Source: Lepidostoma basale (Eukaryota; Arthropoda; Insecta; Trichoptera; Lepidostomatidae). From it: a DNA stretch of 64,000 nucleotides. Of the stretch, positions 40,903 through 50,937 are shown piece after piece; within the stretch, counting starts at the first letter, position 1; each line of letters opens with the position of its first letter. Made by a program: the position numbers and the translations under genes. The notes beneath the pieces were generated by a model. The model had not been told where the DNA came from, searched no databases, and saw nothing but the letters and a program-made list of their open reading frames with translations. The stretch covers positions 248,001 through 312,000 of the forward strand of contig JAHDVF020001035.1 in NCBI GenBank assembly GCA_022606425.2, given 5' to 3'.

Positions 40903-40990
40903 AAACTAACTAACTAACCATCACGCCGTCTACCCGAAAGGGTAGGCAGAAAGAATGGACTGCCACACTTTTCTTTCCTGACATATTTCA
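40903..40990 (-). mobile_element. RTE-A2 3' end
   Basis: (ACTA)n tail, CCATCACGCCGTCTACCC, hairpin CCCGAAAGGG, GGACTGCCACACTTTTC and TTCCTGACATATTTC; similarity ends there. Confidence 0.85.
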
Positions 40991-41118
40991 TGCATTAAAG
41001 ATACATATTTAAAATATTATAAAATTGTTTAAAAAGATGATAAATTTTGACAGATGTTATAAAGATTTATTTTGGAACGTTTATGCTTTTGATATATCAA
41101 ACAATATGAATCAATCTG

Positions 41119-41377
41119 ACGACCTTTGTGGCCGAGTGGTAAGTGCATTGACTGCACCCCGAAGGTTCCGGGTTCGATTCCCGGTGAGTGCAGTGTGATT
41201 TTCGCACTTCCTTTGGTCTAGTGTAGAATTCACGTGACAATAAAATGGCGATAGATTAGCTACCTATCACATGTCACGAGAATCACAATGATAGCTTTAA
41301 TACCCTTTACATCGATTTGGCTCATGCTGTCATGATGTAAAGAGCGATTCAACAAAATAATAATAATAATAATAATT
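41119..41377 (+). mobile_element. tRNA-derived SINE S1, full-length reference copy
   Basis: 259 bp. Head CGACCTTTGTGGCCGAGTGG with A box TGGCCGAGTGG (41129-41139) and B box GGTTCGATTCC (41171-41181); GCC-GAG-TGGT resembles class II (Ser/Leu-type) tRNAs. Body TTTGGTCTAGTGTAGAATTC, ACGTGACAATAAAATGGCG, CATCGATTTGGCTCA. 3' end CAACAAAATAATAATAATAA. The tail differs from that of RTE-A, so its partner element is not obvious here. Confidence 0.93.
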
Positions 41378-41926
41378 TAAATTTTAAAATAATATTTTTA
41401 AGTTCTTATTGGGATTCAGGTAATTACTTACAACAAAGGAAATAGATTGAACTTGATCAAAGATTGGACTTGACGTTAAATTTATTTGATTATTTATAAT
41501 ATTTTCTTTATTTTTATTTGCTTTTTTTTAATTTTTGAAAATTCGAGAGAGCTCAAAGTTAAATTTCTATTATTAACATGCAAAATTTCAACACCATTAT
41601 CTTGATTAGACCTCCCTTCCCTGTGATGGGTATCTTTTACACGTTGCTTCTAATAACCATCAATATCTCTATACATTTAATAAATACAAGGTTAAGATTT
41701 TAGGTATTCCTCCATAATATATTTACGCATTGATTGAAAAAATAATATTAATAATAATCAGAATTCATCGGGTACATCGGAGGTATTTTGTGAACATCGG
41801 AAACAAAATTCGTAGCGCTGAGTACGCGACACTATATTCGCATCTCACTTTTGCATATTTTCTAGCTCAATGTTCTCACTTTTTTGATTTTCTGAGGCAT
41901 TAGCAGGTGTCTTTTTATTCTTATTC
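41378..41926. other. No recognised feature
   Basis: AT-rich; nothing supportable. Confidence 0.4.
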
Positions 41927-41927
41927 T

Positions 41928-42175
41928 ACTTAATGTTTCTTAAGAGGAATTGTCCTCCTGCGAGGTCGACTCCCAGCTGTCGACCCATCTCTTTGGTGGT
42001 CTCCCCGGGGGTCGTCTACCTTGGGGTCGTCCGTGCAACACAATAAGAGGGAGTCTGAATGAATCCACTCTCCGCACGTGTGCATACCAGTATCATCTTC
42101 GTTGCTTGCCCTTCCTAAAGACATCCTTGATCTCGCATATTTCCTTTATCCTTGAGTTCCTTATTCTATCGCGTC
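41928..42175 (-). pseudogene. RT C-terminal fragment, family B-like
   Basis: Minus strand: NKELKDKGNMRDQGCL, then the equivalent of TPR-RPRGRPPKRWVDQLGV read across frames (PGETTKEMGRQLGVDLAGGQ in one frame). GC-rich relative to its flanks, consistent with retroelement coding sequence. Confidence 0.55.
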
Positions 42176-42239
42176 ATGTATCAAATGTACAAAATGTATA
42201 TATTTTTTTATCAAATCAATCAAATATTAGATATATGTT

Positions 42240-42475
42240 ATCCAATGAAAAGATTCGCAGACTCTGAAAAATTGATGACACAGTGAGATGGATTAGGCAG
42301 AATAGACGATTCTGGAGAGACCACATCAAGAGGATGGATGCAGCGAGGGTTCCTAAGATCATGTTGCACGAAACTTTAAAGAGCCTTCGACCACCAGGAC
42401 AACCACCAAAGAGATTGAGAGAAAGGTGGACGTTATCATCAAAGGAAGAAATTTGATATCCTGTATAAACAGATA
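42240..42475 (+). pseudogene. RT C-terminal fragment, family B
   Basis: KIDDTVRWIRQNRRFWRDHI, KRMDAARVPKIMLHE, LRPPGQPPKRLRERWTLSSK, then TGATATCCTGTATAAACAG. Ends like 60610-61135. Confidence 0.8.
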
Positions 42476-42639
42476 ACAAGATTTTCAATAACGCGAAGAA
42501 GTATAAGAATCATATATTATAATTTAATTAATTTAGATAGAGTGAAATTATATTAGACGAGAAGGTTAATGTATAAAATTTTATAATTATTTTTAATAAT
42601 CAAATAAAGTCATAAACAATATTTTTAAAATGTGTATTC

Positions 42640-42700
42640 TGGTAACTAGAAGATAGCAAAGAGCTGCCGAAACCGGCTTAAAAGCCAATTTTTTTTAGAT
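42640..42700 (+). repeat. HHR-P4 arm, single
   Basis: CTAGAAGATAGCAAAGAGCT, GCCGAAACCGGCTTAAAAG. The helix III palindrome is ACCGG-C and the core is mutated (TAGAAGA). Confidence 0.5.
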
Positions 42701-42887
42701 TTTAACTTAATATACATTTAAAAAAGTTTGTTTTTGAAATATATTTTTAGTATTTAACATAAACGTCTACCATGAATTTAAAATGACAATATAATTTTTT
42801 TTTATATAAATTTATAATGTGAACGTTGATTGTCACGGTCGGTGTAATGATTTTGTCTGCGATTTTAAGTTATTGCAAACTCCAACT

Positions 42888-43340
42888 TCAAAGAATGGAC
42901 TGCCACACTTTTCTTTCCTGACATATTTCTCTCGCTTCCTCAACATTCATACATCGTGTCATGCATCCGCGTCGATTTCTCTGAGTCCTCACATGGCCGA
43001 CATTCAATATTTGATTTATTTGATCGTGCCACGTTTTCCTCGGTCTTCCTCTGTTTCTGGTTCCATTAACATCATTAATTTTTTTACCATTCTTTCTAGA
43101 TTCATTCTTTCCATGTGTCCAAACCATTTTAATGATCCTTTCATTATTTTGTTCATAACACCATCATTTGCACCGCTTTCACTTCTTATATTTTCATTCG
43201 ACACTCTATCATACACAGAGTATCCACACATTCGTCTAAAAGATCTCATTTTTACTGCATTTATTCTACTTTCATCCTTCTTTTGCCAGTTCCATGATTC
43301 GCTTCCATACATAAGGGTCGGTAGAAGAACACCATTTTAA
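42888..43340 (-). pseudogene. RTE-A2 fragment without 3' terminus
   Basis: Minus strand: MYGSESWNWQKKDESRINAV, RRMCGYSVYDRVSNENIRSE, NKIMKGSLKWFGHMERMNLE, RNRGRPRKTWHDQINQILNV, RRGCMTRCMNVEEAREICQE, VWQSIL. The coding region is well preserved, but the terminal hairpin and tail are absent, as if trimmed at 42888. Confidence 0.9.
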
Positions 43341-43379
43341 TGAATACTTATTATTCCAATACGATTAAAATGCACCTAG

Positions 43380-43625
43380 TTTTAATGCATTTTCCCTCGT
43401 AATTTGTACATTGCGAAACACGAAAGTGGCCCCTTATATAAATGAGGCATGAAATCGATTCGTGCCCATTCCGTGGATGACAACCGAATATGTGGCCCGA
43501 GCACGCAAGCTGGAGGCCTGGAGCCGCTCATATCTTTCACGTTAATAGTCTTACACGTATAATCAAAGCTGGAACAAGCGAAAGTAGAAGTCATTACGAC
43601 GTGTCTAGCCTTCTATTGTGTTAGC
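43380..43625. other. Balanced-composition unique stretch
   Basis: Less AT-rich than the surroundings, no repeat match. A 70-codon minus-strand frame is present (43382-43594) without recognisable motif or splice support. Could be conserved non-coding sequence. Confidence 0.3.
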
Positions 43626-43734
43626 GCGTGTCATATGGGTAGGTGACATATTGTGTAAGTTCCTACTTCGCAAACACTTATGCTATCGGCATTCCAATAG
43701 ATTTTGGCTTACGTATATATAGATGGCTTAAAAC

Positions 43735-44127
43735 ATAATACTGTTAAATTGTCTGCCTTACGTGGACGATGCAATTCTCGTTGGGGATAGTGCGGACGAA
43801 TATATTATGAACCAAATTAAGAAAGGATCGCTGCGTTGTTTCGGACATATGGAGCGCATGGGAGAAGAAAGAATGGTTAAAAAAGTTTACGTTAACGATG
43901 TAAATAAAGTACGGAGTCAAAGTTGACCGAGTAAAACATGGCATGACCAAATTAATCAAATTTTAAAGGTTGGTCATGTCAGAAGCCAGAAGAATCGACA
44001 TGCAGGTATGAATCGCTGTATGAATATGTAGCTAGAGAGGTATATCAGAATAGATTAGTGTGGCGGTCCATTCTCTCTGCCTACCCCTGCGGTGAAACGG
44101 CGTGATAGTTTGTTGTTGTTGTAAACC
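43735..44127 (+). pseudogene. RTE-A1 fragment with internal deletion
   Basis: YVDDAILVGDSADE (catalytic YxDD region) jumps directly to MNQIKKGSLRCFGHMERMGE, removing about 150 codons. Then MVKKVYVNDVNKVRSQS, TWHDQINQILKVGHVRSQK and a damaged end. 3' end CCCCTGCGGTGAAACGGCG and (GTT)n. Confidence 0.88.
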
Positions 44128-44654
44128 TTTTCCTGGGAGAAGGGAGGATCAAAATACATTTTTAAATGGCAACTCTTGTTTGATATTTGTCATTTGCTGT
44201 TGTTTAGGTCATATAAAATGGTATCACACGCCATACAGCAATACGAGTAGAACCTAAGAGTTAAAGTATATTAAAATCAAACAACGACCAGTTGCTGACA
44301 TATTCGCGAAATTAAAGTTTTTATGCAAGTTGACCCTTCACTTATGAATGACACAATACCACATATGGTAACTTTAAAGTCCTGAAGACTTTATTGTTGT
44401 TACAATATTTAACGAAAATTTACATGAAATTTTGTTTTTTTTGTATTTTTTATAACGTTTGAGGAATACTTATGTTTTTAATTTTACAATGTTTTATTAT
44501 AGATAGATATATTTTAAATCAAAATATTACGGCGAGCCGCAGAACAAGAATACAAATATTTTTAATACTAATTTATTTTAAAAAATTCACGTATTTTTTA
44601 TATTTTAATTATTAACAATAAAATATGCAACACCAATAATAATTAAATTATTGA
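44128..44654. other. No recognised feature
   Basis: AT-rich; nothing supportable. Confidence 0.4.
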
Positions 44655-44840
44655 ACGCTTATGCATTTACACTATGGAATTACATAGTAATATACTTAGG
44701 AAATTGTAAATAACTTTGTTTAATCCACAAAATATTTTTAAAATTAAAAAAAAACACGACATGTTTTGGAGGATGGAGGTATCTTCCGAAACCAAATCTT
44801 CAAGTATAAAAATATAATAAAAACTAAACAAAGAAATACT
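44655..44840 (-). repeat. HHR-P2 unit, hammerhead-like core modified
   Basis: Minus strand: TTGAAGA, an enlarged stem II region (GGTTTCGGAAGATACC, CCATCCTCC), AAAACATGTCGTGT, then TGGATTAAACAAAG and CTAAGTATA as in 3545-3690. GAAA is AAAA. Confidence 0.6.
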
Positions 44841-45560
44841 AATGTAAAAAACACATTTAAAATTAGATACGATAATTTAAATCTAAAAATTAACCTGGCC
44901 TATTTGTTATAAATATTAATAATTTTTTTTTCAAAAATAACCAAAAATAATCTTATGGTTTAGGGCAAAACTATAATTTCTGAAACAAGTCGTTAACACA
45001 GTGAATTTTAACAGTTAACAATGAATTTTCAGAAAAGTATTTTTTGAATAAAATGATATACTATTTTTTCTACTTTGCTGTTTAATAATACCTTCTCCAC
45101 CTAGAGAAGGTTGAAAGTGGAAAAAATATATAAATATATGTAAAAAAAAACAACGTTATGATTAATATCAAAAAATATATATTATAATAACTCTTTTTAA
45201 ATGTCATGACTTCAAAATTCTGTGTTGTAATTAGACTTCCTGAGTTTTCTAGAAGAATATTTTTTTAGAAAAGACCCTTTGCTAATCCGAGTTCTTCTTC
45301 GAAGGCTAACTCATCCATCTACCCGGAAAAATGCCGACCAGTGGGAAAACCCAGGTGGCCAGTTAACTAACAGGTGGAGATTTTAAGTAAGGAAAAGCTC
45401 TAAGACCGTTTGAGTGGCTACGTTAGGTGGAAGTTTAAAAAACAACCTATACGAATTCAATCTCAAGAATAGAACAATCTCAATAATGTATTTTACAGCT
45501 CATTTTGTTGTGCCCTAAGTACTAAACTACAACTGCACTCAATTGTTTAAATAACCAAAT
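44841..45560. other. No recognised feature
   Basis: AT-rich; nothing supportable. Confidence 0.4.
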
Positions 45561-45561
45561 A

Positions 45562-46345
45562 ACAATACATCACACCGTTTATTTGAAAGAGTGGGAAGAA
45601 GGGATCGACTGTCGTATTGCTCTATCCTGAAATATCTTTTCTTCTTCTCATACTTATTTTTCTTTTAATAGATCTGTTGATCTGTGACACAGAAATCGTG
45701 TCTCGTTGGATGATGAGGTCCAGCTGTCCTTCCATCTTTTATGTGATCTTCCAGGTGGGCGGTATCCGGAGGGATATTTCATAAGCGGCTGTATATGCAA
45801 GTTTGTCACCATCTATTCGGGCTACATGGTTCCTCCAGAATATTCTTCTAGATCTACTCCACTGAACAATATCCTCTATTTCGCAAGTTTTTCTTATGTC
45901 TACATTGCAGATACGATCTCGGAGAGTATTTCCAGTAATTGATCTTGGACCTTCATCTCCGATGTTCTTAGTTCGCACAGTGTCGGCCCGCGTCTCTACA
46001 GCGTACGTCATGATACCTCTTTAATTTCTAATATGGTATATTTAAACGTCACGCACGCCTGTCTACGTTTCTGACTTTAAACATTTCAGTCTCAAAGATT
46101 ATGATTAATTTAGCTATTCCATAATTTGACCTCTAATGTACAACGTTTAAGTCATTCTTTTTTAATCCATTTTTCCACATATTCCAACCGTTTTAGTAAT
46201 CCCTTAATTAATTTAATTTAGGGTGGATTTATCTGTCTTACATTTTATTCTAAATTATGAAATGTTATTCTATTATTCAACGAGAATCGGAATATTCTTT
46301 TAATTGATCTTATTTCACCGGCATTTATCCTACATTCATCCTCAC
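45562..46345 (-). pseudogene. Old RTE-A copy split by a family B insertion
   Basis: 3' end at 45562-45632 (CATCACACCGTTTATTTG and the ATTGCTCTATCCTGAAATA block). RTE-A sequence resumes after 46020 and can be followed to the TTATCCTACATTCATCC block near 46340. Heavily diverged. Confidence 0.6.
45635..46025 (-). pseudogene. RT C-terminal fragment, family B, nested
   Basis: Minus strand: MTYAVETRADTVRTKN, ITGNTLRDRICNVDIRKTCE, IEDIVQWSRSRRIFWRNHVA, RIDGDKLAYTA. Then a PPTWKIT-like stretch and a GAAGAAG tail. Same subfamily as 38985-39230. Confidence 0.85.
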
Positions 46346-46480
46346 GGTTTATATCGTTTCCCCGATATTGGTGCAAAATCTTTGAAACCTATCGACAAAA
46401 ATAAACTAAAACAGTGTTCTAATGACTTGAAATTCGTTATAAAATATTATTAATTGGTTATGTCTAATCAATAAGCATTA

Positions 46481-46865
46481 CGTCACCTGAGAGTAAGAGG
46501 GTTCCAACTAACAAAATTTCATATTTGGCTTTTTTTCGTGAAAATGGTTCTTACTAACCTTATCTATACGTACAATAAAAAAAAACATGTAATAGTATCG
46601 TCATTTTGATGTTACGAAAAGAATCAAGTTCCATCTGATCATTCAAAACACACGATTTACTGAAGAAGGATTCATTTAAACTTAGAACTCTATTATTCCA
46701 ACTGTTGCCAGACAAAATTTACACGTTTCTCGGTAAAAGAATCTCTGGAAATTGGAATAAAATCCATTTATTCCAAAATACACACCCAAAACCAACAAAA
46801 CTTTGACTTCATTTTTCTCAGCTTTTTACTTTTGTCAGTTGGAACCTTCATACTCTCAGGTGACG
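46481..46865. mobile_element. MITE with about 35-bp inverted termini
   Basis: CGTCACCTGAGAGTAAGAGG and CGTCACCTGAGAGTATGAAG (right end, complement), followed by GTTCCAACT-ACAAAA on both. No clear target duplication or transposase frame; superfamily open. Confidence 0.75.
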
Positions 46866-46984
46866 ATTACATAAAATATAAAGTATCATATATAAAGTTT
46901 TTTTGTCTGAAACGCATCCTATGTAATTAAAATAAAATATTCATAGTTATATAAGCTTTGGAAGGGCTTCATTATATTATATAT

Positions 46985-47180
46985 AATGTTATATTCATAT
47001 TAGAGTATATAAGAGTTGAACGGATTACAAAAGAAGATTTGTATAAGAGTGCAAGGAAGCTAGGTCTGCGAATAAAATTATGGCTGGGTCACCGGAGGTC
47101 TGGTCATGTGGAACAATTAAATGACGGAAGAATGGCTGAAAAGATTTACGTCCGTGATGTAGAAAGGAAAAAATCTTGAC
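46985..47180 (+). pseudogene. Diverged RTE-A-like C-terminal fragment
   Basis: RITKEDLYKSARKLGL, RRSGHVEQLNDGRMAEKIYV, RDVERKKS align with the NADIRKEC, WFGHMERMGEERMVKKVYV-NNV region of RTE-A at low similarity. May be a related family. Confidence 0.5.
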
Positions 47181-47434
47181 TTTGTACAGCATTTTCTTGA
47201 GGACTCTTATATAGAGAATGATGGAGATAATAAACTAATGTATTGTGAAAATATTTTTCTATTTAAACAAGTGATTTTGTTTAGAGAGATTTCTAAATAT
47301 AACTTGCCAACCTTTTGTTGAACTGCTAAGATAAAAAAAAATGTAAGCTATAAAATTGTTAATTTACAAAAGATTTTTTCGTATTAAATGTGGTGCTTCT
47401 ATAGATATTCATTATTTGCATGTAAAAGTCGTTT

Positions 47435-48106
47435 TTGGTGTTAATGTTAAAATAATTTTTGGTTCTACCTGCTTCTGATTTTGAAAATTTGGTTTGGTTC
47501 TTGTGGTGCTCCCGTAAATTTGGAGATATTTCGTGTATAAGTGAATTATTTTGGTCAATTTGATTGTTGCTGCACTTTATATTTGTTAGTTGTGACACGT
47601 AATACGTTTTTACTTGATGTTAAAATTATACAAGTTTTTTCGTTTATATAAAGAATTTTGACAGGTGTAAAAATATTTTTTTCATTTGTTCCAATGACAA
47701 TTTGAATAATTTCTTCAATAATATTTAAAAAAAATAAAGATTAAAGTTAATTAAAAAAACCCAGTGGATTCGTAGAATATAAATAAAATAAACACAATAG
47801 TCCGGATCGTCCAGCTGACAACCTGTGCACCATTTAAAAGAACATTATGTGCTTAATTATTTTTATTTTGTTATTTATATTTTATTGCATTTTATATTAT
47901 TTTTTTTAGATAAATTTTGTGGATGTAGGACAATCGAAGTATGCGCGGGAGATGCCTATTGGTGGCGATGAGGTTCCCAACCCATCACACCGCGTCTCTC
48001 GCGAGGGTGAAAAGAAAATAATGGAGTGCCGCATCGGTTAAAGTGTGGCAGTCCATTTTTTTTTGCCTACCCTTTAGGGGAGACGGCGTGATGGTTAGTT
48101 AGTTAG
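47435..48106 (+). mobile_element. Non-coding retroelement family G, copy 2
   Basis: Aligns inverted with 1346-2120. Ends GTGTGGCAGTCCATT, CCCTTTAGGGG hairpin, GACGGCGTGATGG and (TTAG)n, the RTE-A2 3' end. GGCGATGAGGTTCCCAACCC just upstream is the best-conserved internal segment. No coding frame. Confidence 0.75.
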
Positions 48107-48154
48107 TGGTTCTTACAGTTTTAAAATATTTTAATGAGATGCTTCAAATAAACC

Positions 48155-48222
48155 AATCATCATGCCATTGAGATTGACAATGATAATGATACGCCACACT
48201 TGTCTATCCCGACATTTATTAT
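48155..48222 (-). mobile_element. RTE-A 3' end relic
   Basis: CAATCATCATGCCATTGAGA, ACGCCACACTTGTCTATCCC; a decayed terminus. Weak. Confidence 0.4.
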
Positions 48223-48404
48223 ATTCACGGGTTATTTCCGAATTTCGGTCACAAAGGATTTTATAAATTTTAGATGTATTTTAGTATTTAATTATTTTAC
48301 AATACGTTCCAACATAATAAATACAGTTATATATTTGTTGCTTCTATATTCGTCTACACTTTGTATTAAGTTCATATTTTGGATTCATATTTGAATAAAT
48401 ATAT

Positions 48405-48535
48405 AATAATTACACTTGGTATTACAACACCTCATTTCACTTAACACAGATATGTTTTGGTTATTGCATAATCTATATCGATGTTCACAATTTGTTAAGT
48501 GAAATAAAGTGTTGTTATAACAAGTGTTATTATAT
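48405..48535. mobile_element. Short foldback MITE
   Basis: TACAACACCTCATTTCACTTAACA and TGTTAAGTGAAATAAAGTG-TTGT form inverted arms of about 35 bp; ACACTTG/CAAGTGT outside. No hammerhead core. Confidence 0.65.
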
Positions 48536-48599
48536 TTATTGTTTCTCAAACTATGATGAATGGAAAGCCCTGTTTTCCGCAAGTTTTTATTTTTATTTT

Positions 48600-48690
48600 G
48601 TGGGAATGTAATGTTACAGCATAAAATTAAATAAAAATTCTATAAAACAAACGCTTTCATTCGTAATGGAAATCCATGGAATTAATTTGA
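48600..48690 (+). repeat. HHR-P1 arm, degenerate
   Basis: TGTGGGAATGTAATGTTACA fused to ATAAAATTAAATAAAAATTC, GCTTTCATTCGTAAT: outer parts of both arms with the centre deleted. Confidence 0.45.
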
Positions 48691-48857
48691 ATGGCATCCC
48701 TAATCCTTAACAGCCCTTCAATGTGCTGAGGCAACGAAAAATCTTCCGACTTAACACAATGAAACCAACGCTGTGTAAACCTGATATGATACAAGAAATA
48801 TAATGAAATAAGGTTTTAAAAAAAGCGTCTTTTCAGATTCAATAATAAAAATATATA

Positions 48858-49040
48858 TTAATGCGAGTGAAAACGAATGTTTTCTAGAAGTTTTTTTTGT
48901 ATTTTATGGGAATGACATGTTTCGCCTTTCTAAGGCATAGTCGAAGAAAATTTAATAATGCATTAGAACGGTGAAACATGTCATTTTCATAAAATATTAT
49001 AAAACTTCTGGAAAAAAAAAATTCATTCGTATTTTTCTTT
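48858..49040. repeat. HHR-P1 foldback
   Basis: Left arm GAAAACGAATGTTTTCTAGA, TTTTATGGGAATGACATG, TTTCGCCTTTCTAAGGCA; right arm ATAATGCATTAGAACGGTGA, AACATGTCATTTTC. GAAAC-AU-GUC is intact on both strands. Confidence 0.85.
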
Positions 49041-49119
49041 TACTATGAGGTTTTACATCATTAAAAGAAACATATCTTCTTTTTACATATTTTTTCTTGT
49101 ACAATGAAGTAAAACTCCA

Positions 49120-49312
49120 TATTAAATAATTAATACGTATGAAAACGTCAGTTTTCTAGAAGTTTTCTTAAATTTTATGGGAATGACATGTTTGCCCTTC
49201 CAAGGCATTATCAAATGTCCGAAACATTTGATAATGCCTTAGAAGGGCGAAACATGTCATTCCGATAAAATATAATGTAACTTTTAGAAAACTGACATTT
49301 TTATTCGTATTA
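49120..49312. repeat. HHR-P1 foldback, best-preserved copy
   Basis: Almost perfect inverted arms of about 95 bp centred at about 49220. Right arm: TTGATAA (49228-49234), extra T, stem II GCCTT/AGGGC, GAAA (49249-49252), C-AU-GU, C17 at 49258. Compared with CUGANGA it carries C3 to U and G8 to A, which would keep the 3-8 pair as U-A. Stem I next to the cut is short. The left arm is the inverted copy, with GAAAC reduced to CAAAC. Confidence 0.85.
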
Positions 49313-49314
49313 AT

Positions 49315-49800
49315 TATATCTTCTTCTCTCTGGCTCTGCAGTCCTGGATGGACCTCGGCCGCCTCCAAAAAGTTTCTCCAGCCAACCCTTTCCTTAGCTC
49401 TCGACCTCCACTCTTCAGGACTAACTCCCAATAGTTGCAGGTCCTTCAGAACACCGTCAAGCCAACGAAGCCAGGGTCATTTCACGCTGCCTCTTCTCTC
49501 CGGTTTTGTACATGTCAACAGTGCGGGTTTTGACAGCTCGTCCATTCGCACCGGATGGCAAGCCCATCTAACCCGTTGGAGTTTTATAATTTTGATGATG
49601 TCCGTTTGGTTGTATAGTTCGTATAACTCAGAGTTATGCTGGCGTAACCATATATTATTCTCGAATATTGGGCCAAAAATTCTCCAAAGGATTTTGCGCT
49701 CCAACACCTGTAACTTCTGGGAATCCACAACACTCAGCGTCCAGGTCTCCGCTCCATATATCAAGACTGGCCTTTTAAGTGTTTTACATGTGCGAAGTTT
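49315..49800 (-). pseudogene. RT thumb-to-C-terminus, family C
   Basis: Minus strand: LIYGAETWTLSVVDSQKLQV-type start, LERKILWRIFGPIFENNIWL, RQHNSELYELYNQ, KLQRVRWACHPVRMDELSKP, then after a shift PWLRWLDGVLKDLQLLGV, EWRSRAKERVGWRNFLEAAE. The GAAGAAG tail abuts the right arm of the P1 foldback. Confidence 0.88.
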
Positions 49801-50204
49801 TGTTTTCTGTGTTATTTTGTTTCACATTGATTTTAGTAATCTTGCAAAACAACACGGCACTTCACTAATACCGAGGTTTTGTAAATATTATATACAATAT
49901 TATAACACGTATTGCGATTTTGTTACCATGCAACATATTTCTCTGTTTGAAAATCCGTCTTTTAGTGTTAAGCATCCCACTCCATAAACCTTTCCATTAC
50001 ATTTATTCTCTTCCTTAACCATCTCCGGGAATAATCTTTTGCTAATGTATACATAATTTATTCAACCCTTTTAAGGTTTTGTTTTATGCCCTTATTATTA
50101 TTTGTGATAATTCCGTCCCTGTTTTTGCGTAAACGCCTCTTCAAAACAGGGGTCGGTAAACTTTGAATAACTCTATTCGGAATTTTTAACGTTTATTTTA
50201 TTAA
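49801..50204. other. No recognised feature
   Basis: Nothing supportable. Confidence 0.4.
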
Positions 50205-50890
50205 TTAATACGAATGAAAACGTAAGTTTTCTAGAAGTTTTATTATATTTCATGGGAATGACATGTTTCGCCCTTTTAAGGCATTATCAAATGTCATTGA
50301 CACCTTTGGCAAATATACTTGGACAAGTGTATGAAAGAACTTGAAGGCATAGACGCTGGTGCTAAGATGAATTGTTTGGAATTCAGCTGTATGTTATATG
50401 CAGACGATGCTGTGTTAATCGCTGACAGTAAAGACAATTTGCAAGTCTTAGTGGCAAGGATGTATGAGGCATGTAAAAATAGTGACTTGGTGATGAATGT
50501 GTCTAAATCTAAAGTGATGGTTTTCGAGAAAGAAGAATGAATGACGATTTGTGATATAAGTGCGATGGGCGAGAAATCGGAGCAAGTTACGGAATTTACG
50601 TATCTGGGAAGCATGTTTACAAGAGACGGAAAAATGGAGAAAGACATCGAAAGGAGGGTTGGTGCTGGGAATAAAATAAATGGCGCACTCAAAGTCATTA
50701 CTGCAAATAGAAATATATCCACAGAAGCAAAGATGGCAGTACACAATGGAGTTCTAGTGCCAACCCTCATGAATGGAAGTGAAGCTTGGAGCTGGCAAAA
50801 GAAGGATGAAAGCAGGATGAACGCCGTAGAAATGAGATCACTAAGAAGAATGTGCGGGAAAACATGTCATTTCCATAAAATATATTTATG
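50205..50890. repeat. HHR-P1 foldback interrupted by RTE-A
   Basis: Left arm GAAAACGTAAGTTTTCTAGA, TTTCATGGGAATGACATG, TTTCGCCCTTTTAAGGCATT (50215-50296). Right-arm remnant GGGAAAACATGTCATTTCCA at 50857-50880. Between them lies only the RTE-A fragment, in frame with part of the right arm. Confidence 0.65.
50297..50860 (+). pseudogene. RTE-A fragment, palm to thumb
   Basis: MDKCMKELEGIDAGAKMNCL, FSCMLYADDAVLIADSKDNL (catalytic YADD intact), VMNVSKSKVMVFEKEE, stop, MTICDISAMGEKSEQVTEFT, YLGSMFTRDGKMEKDIERRV, MAVHNGVLVPTLMNGSEAWS, MRSLRRMCGK. Lost both 5' and 3' ends; one stop near 50538. Its subfamily differs from the intact copy. Confidence 0.88.
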
Positions 50891-50937
50891 ATAACCTAAA
50901 CAAAAATAAGTTTTTATTGAATACGGAAATATTTATA

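Noticed and set aside
41119..41200. Genuine tRNA gene
   Set aside because: A and B boxes are good, but the acceptor stem does not close and the same head recurs with a shared non-tRNA body, so it is a SINE.
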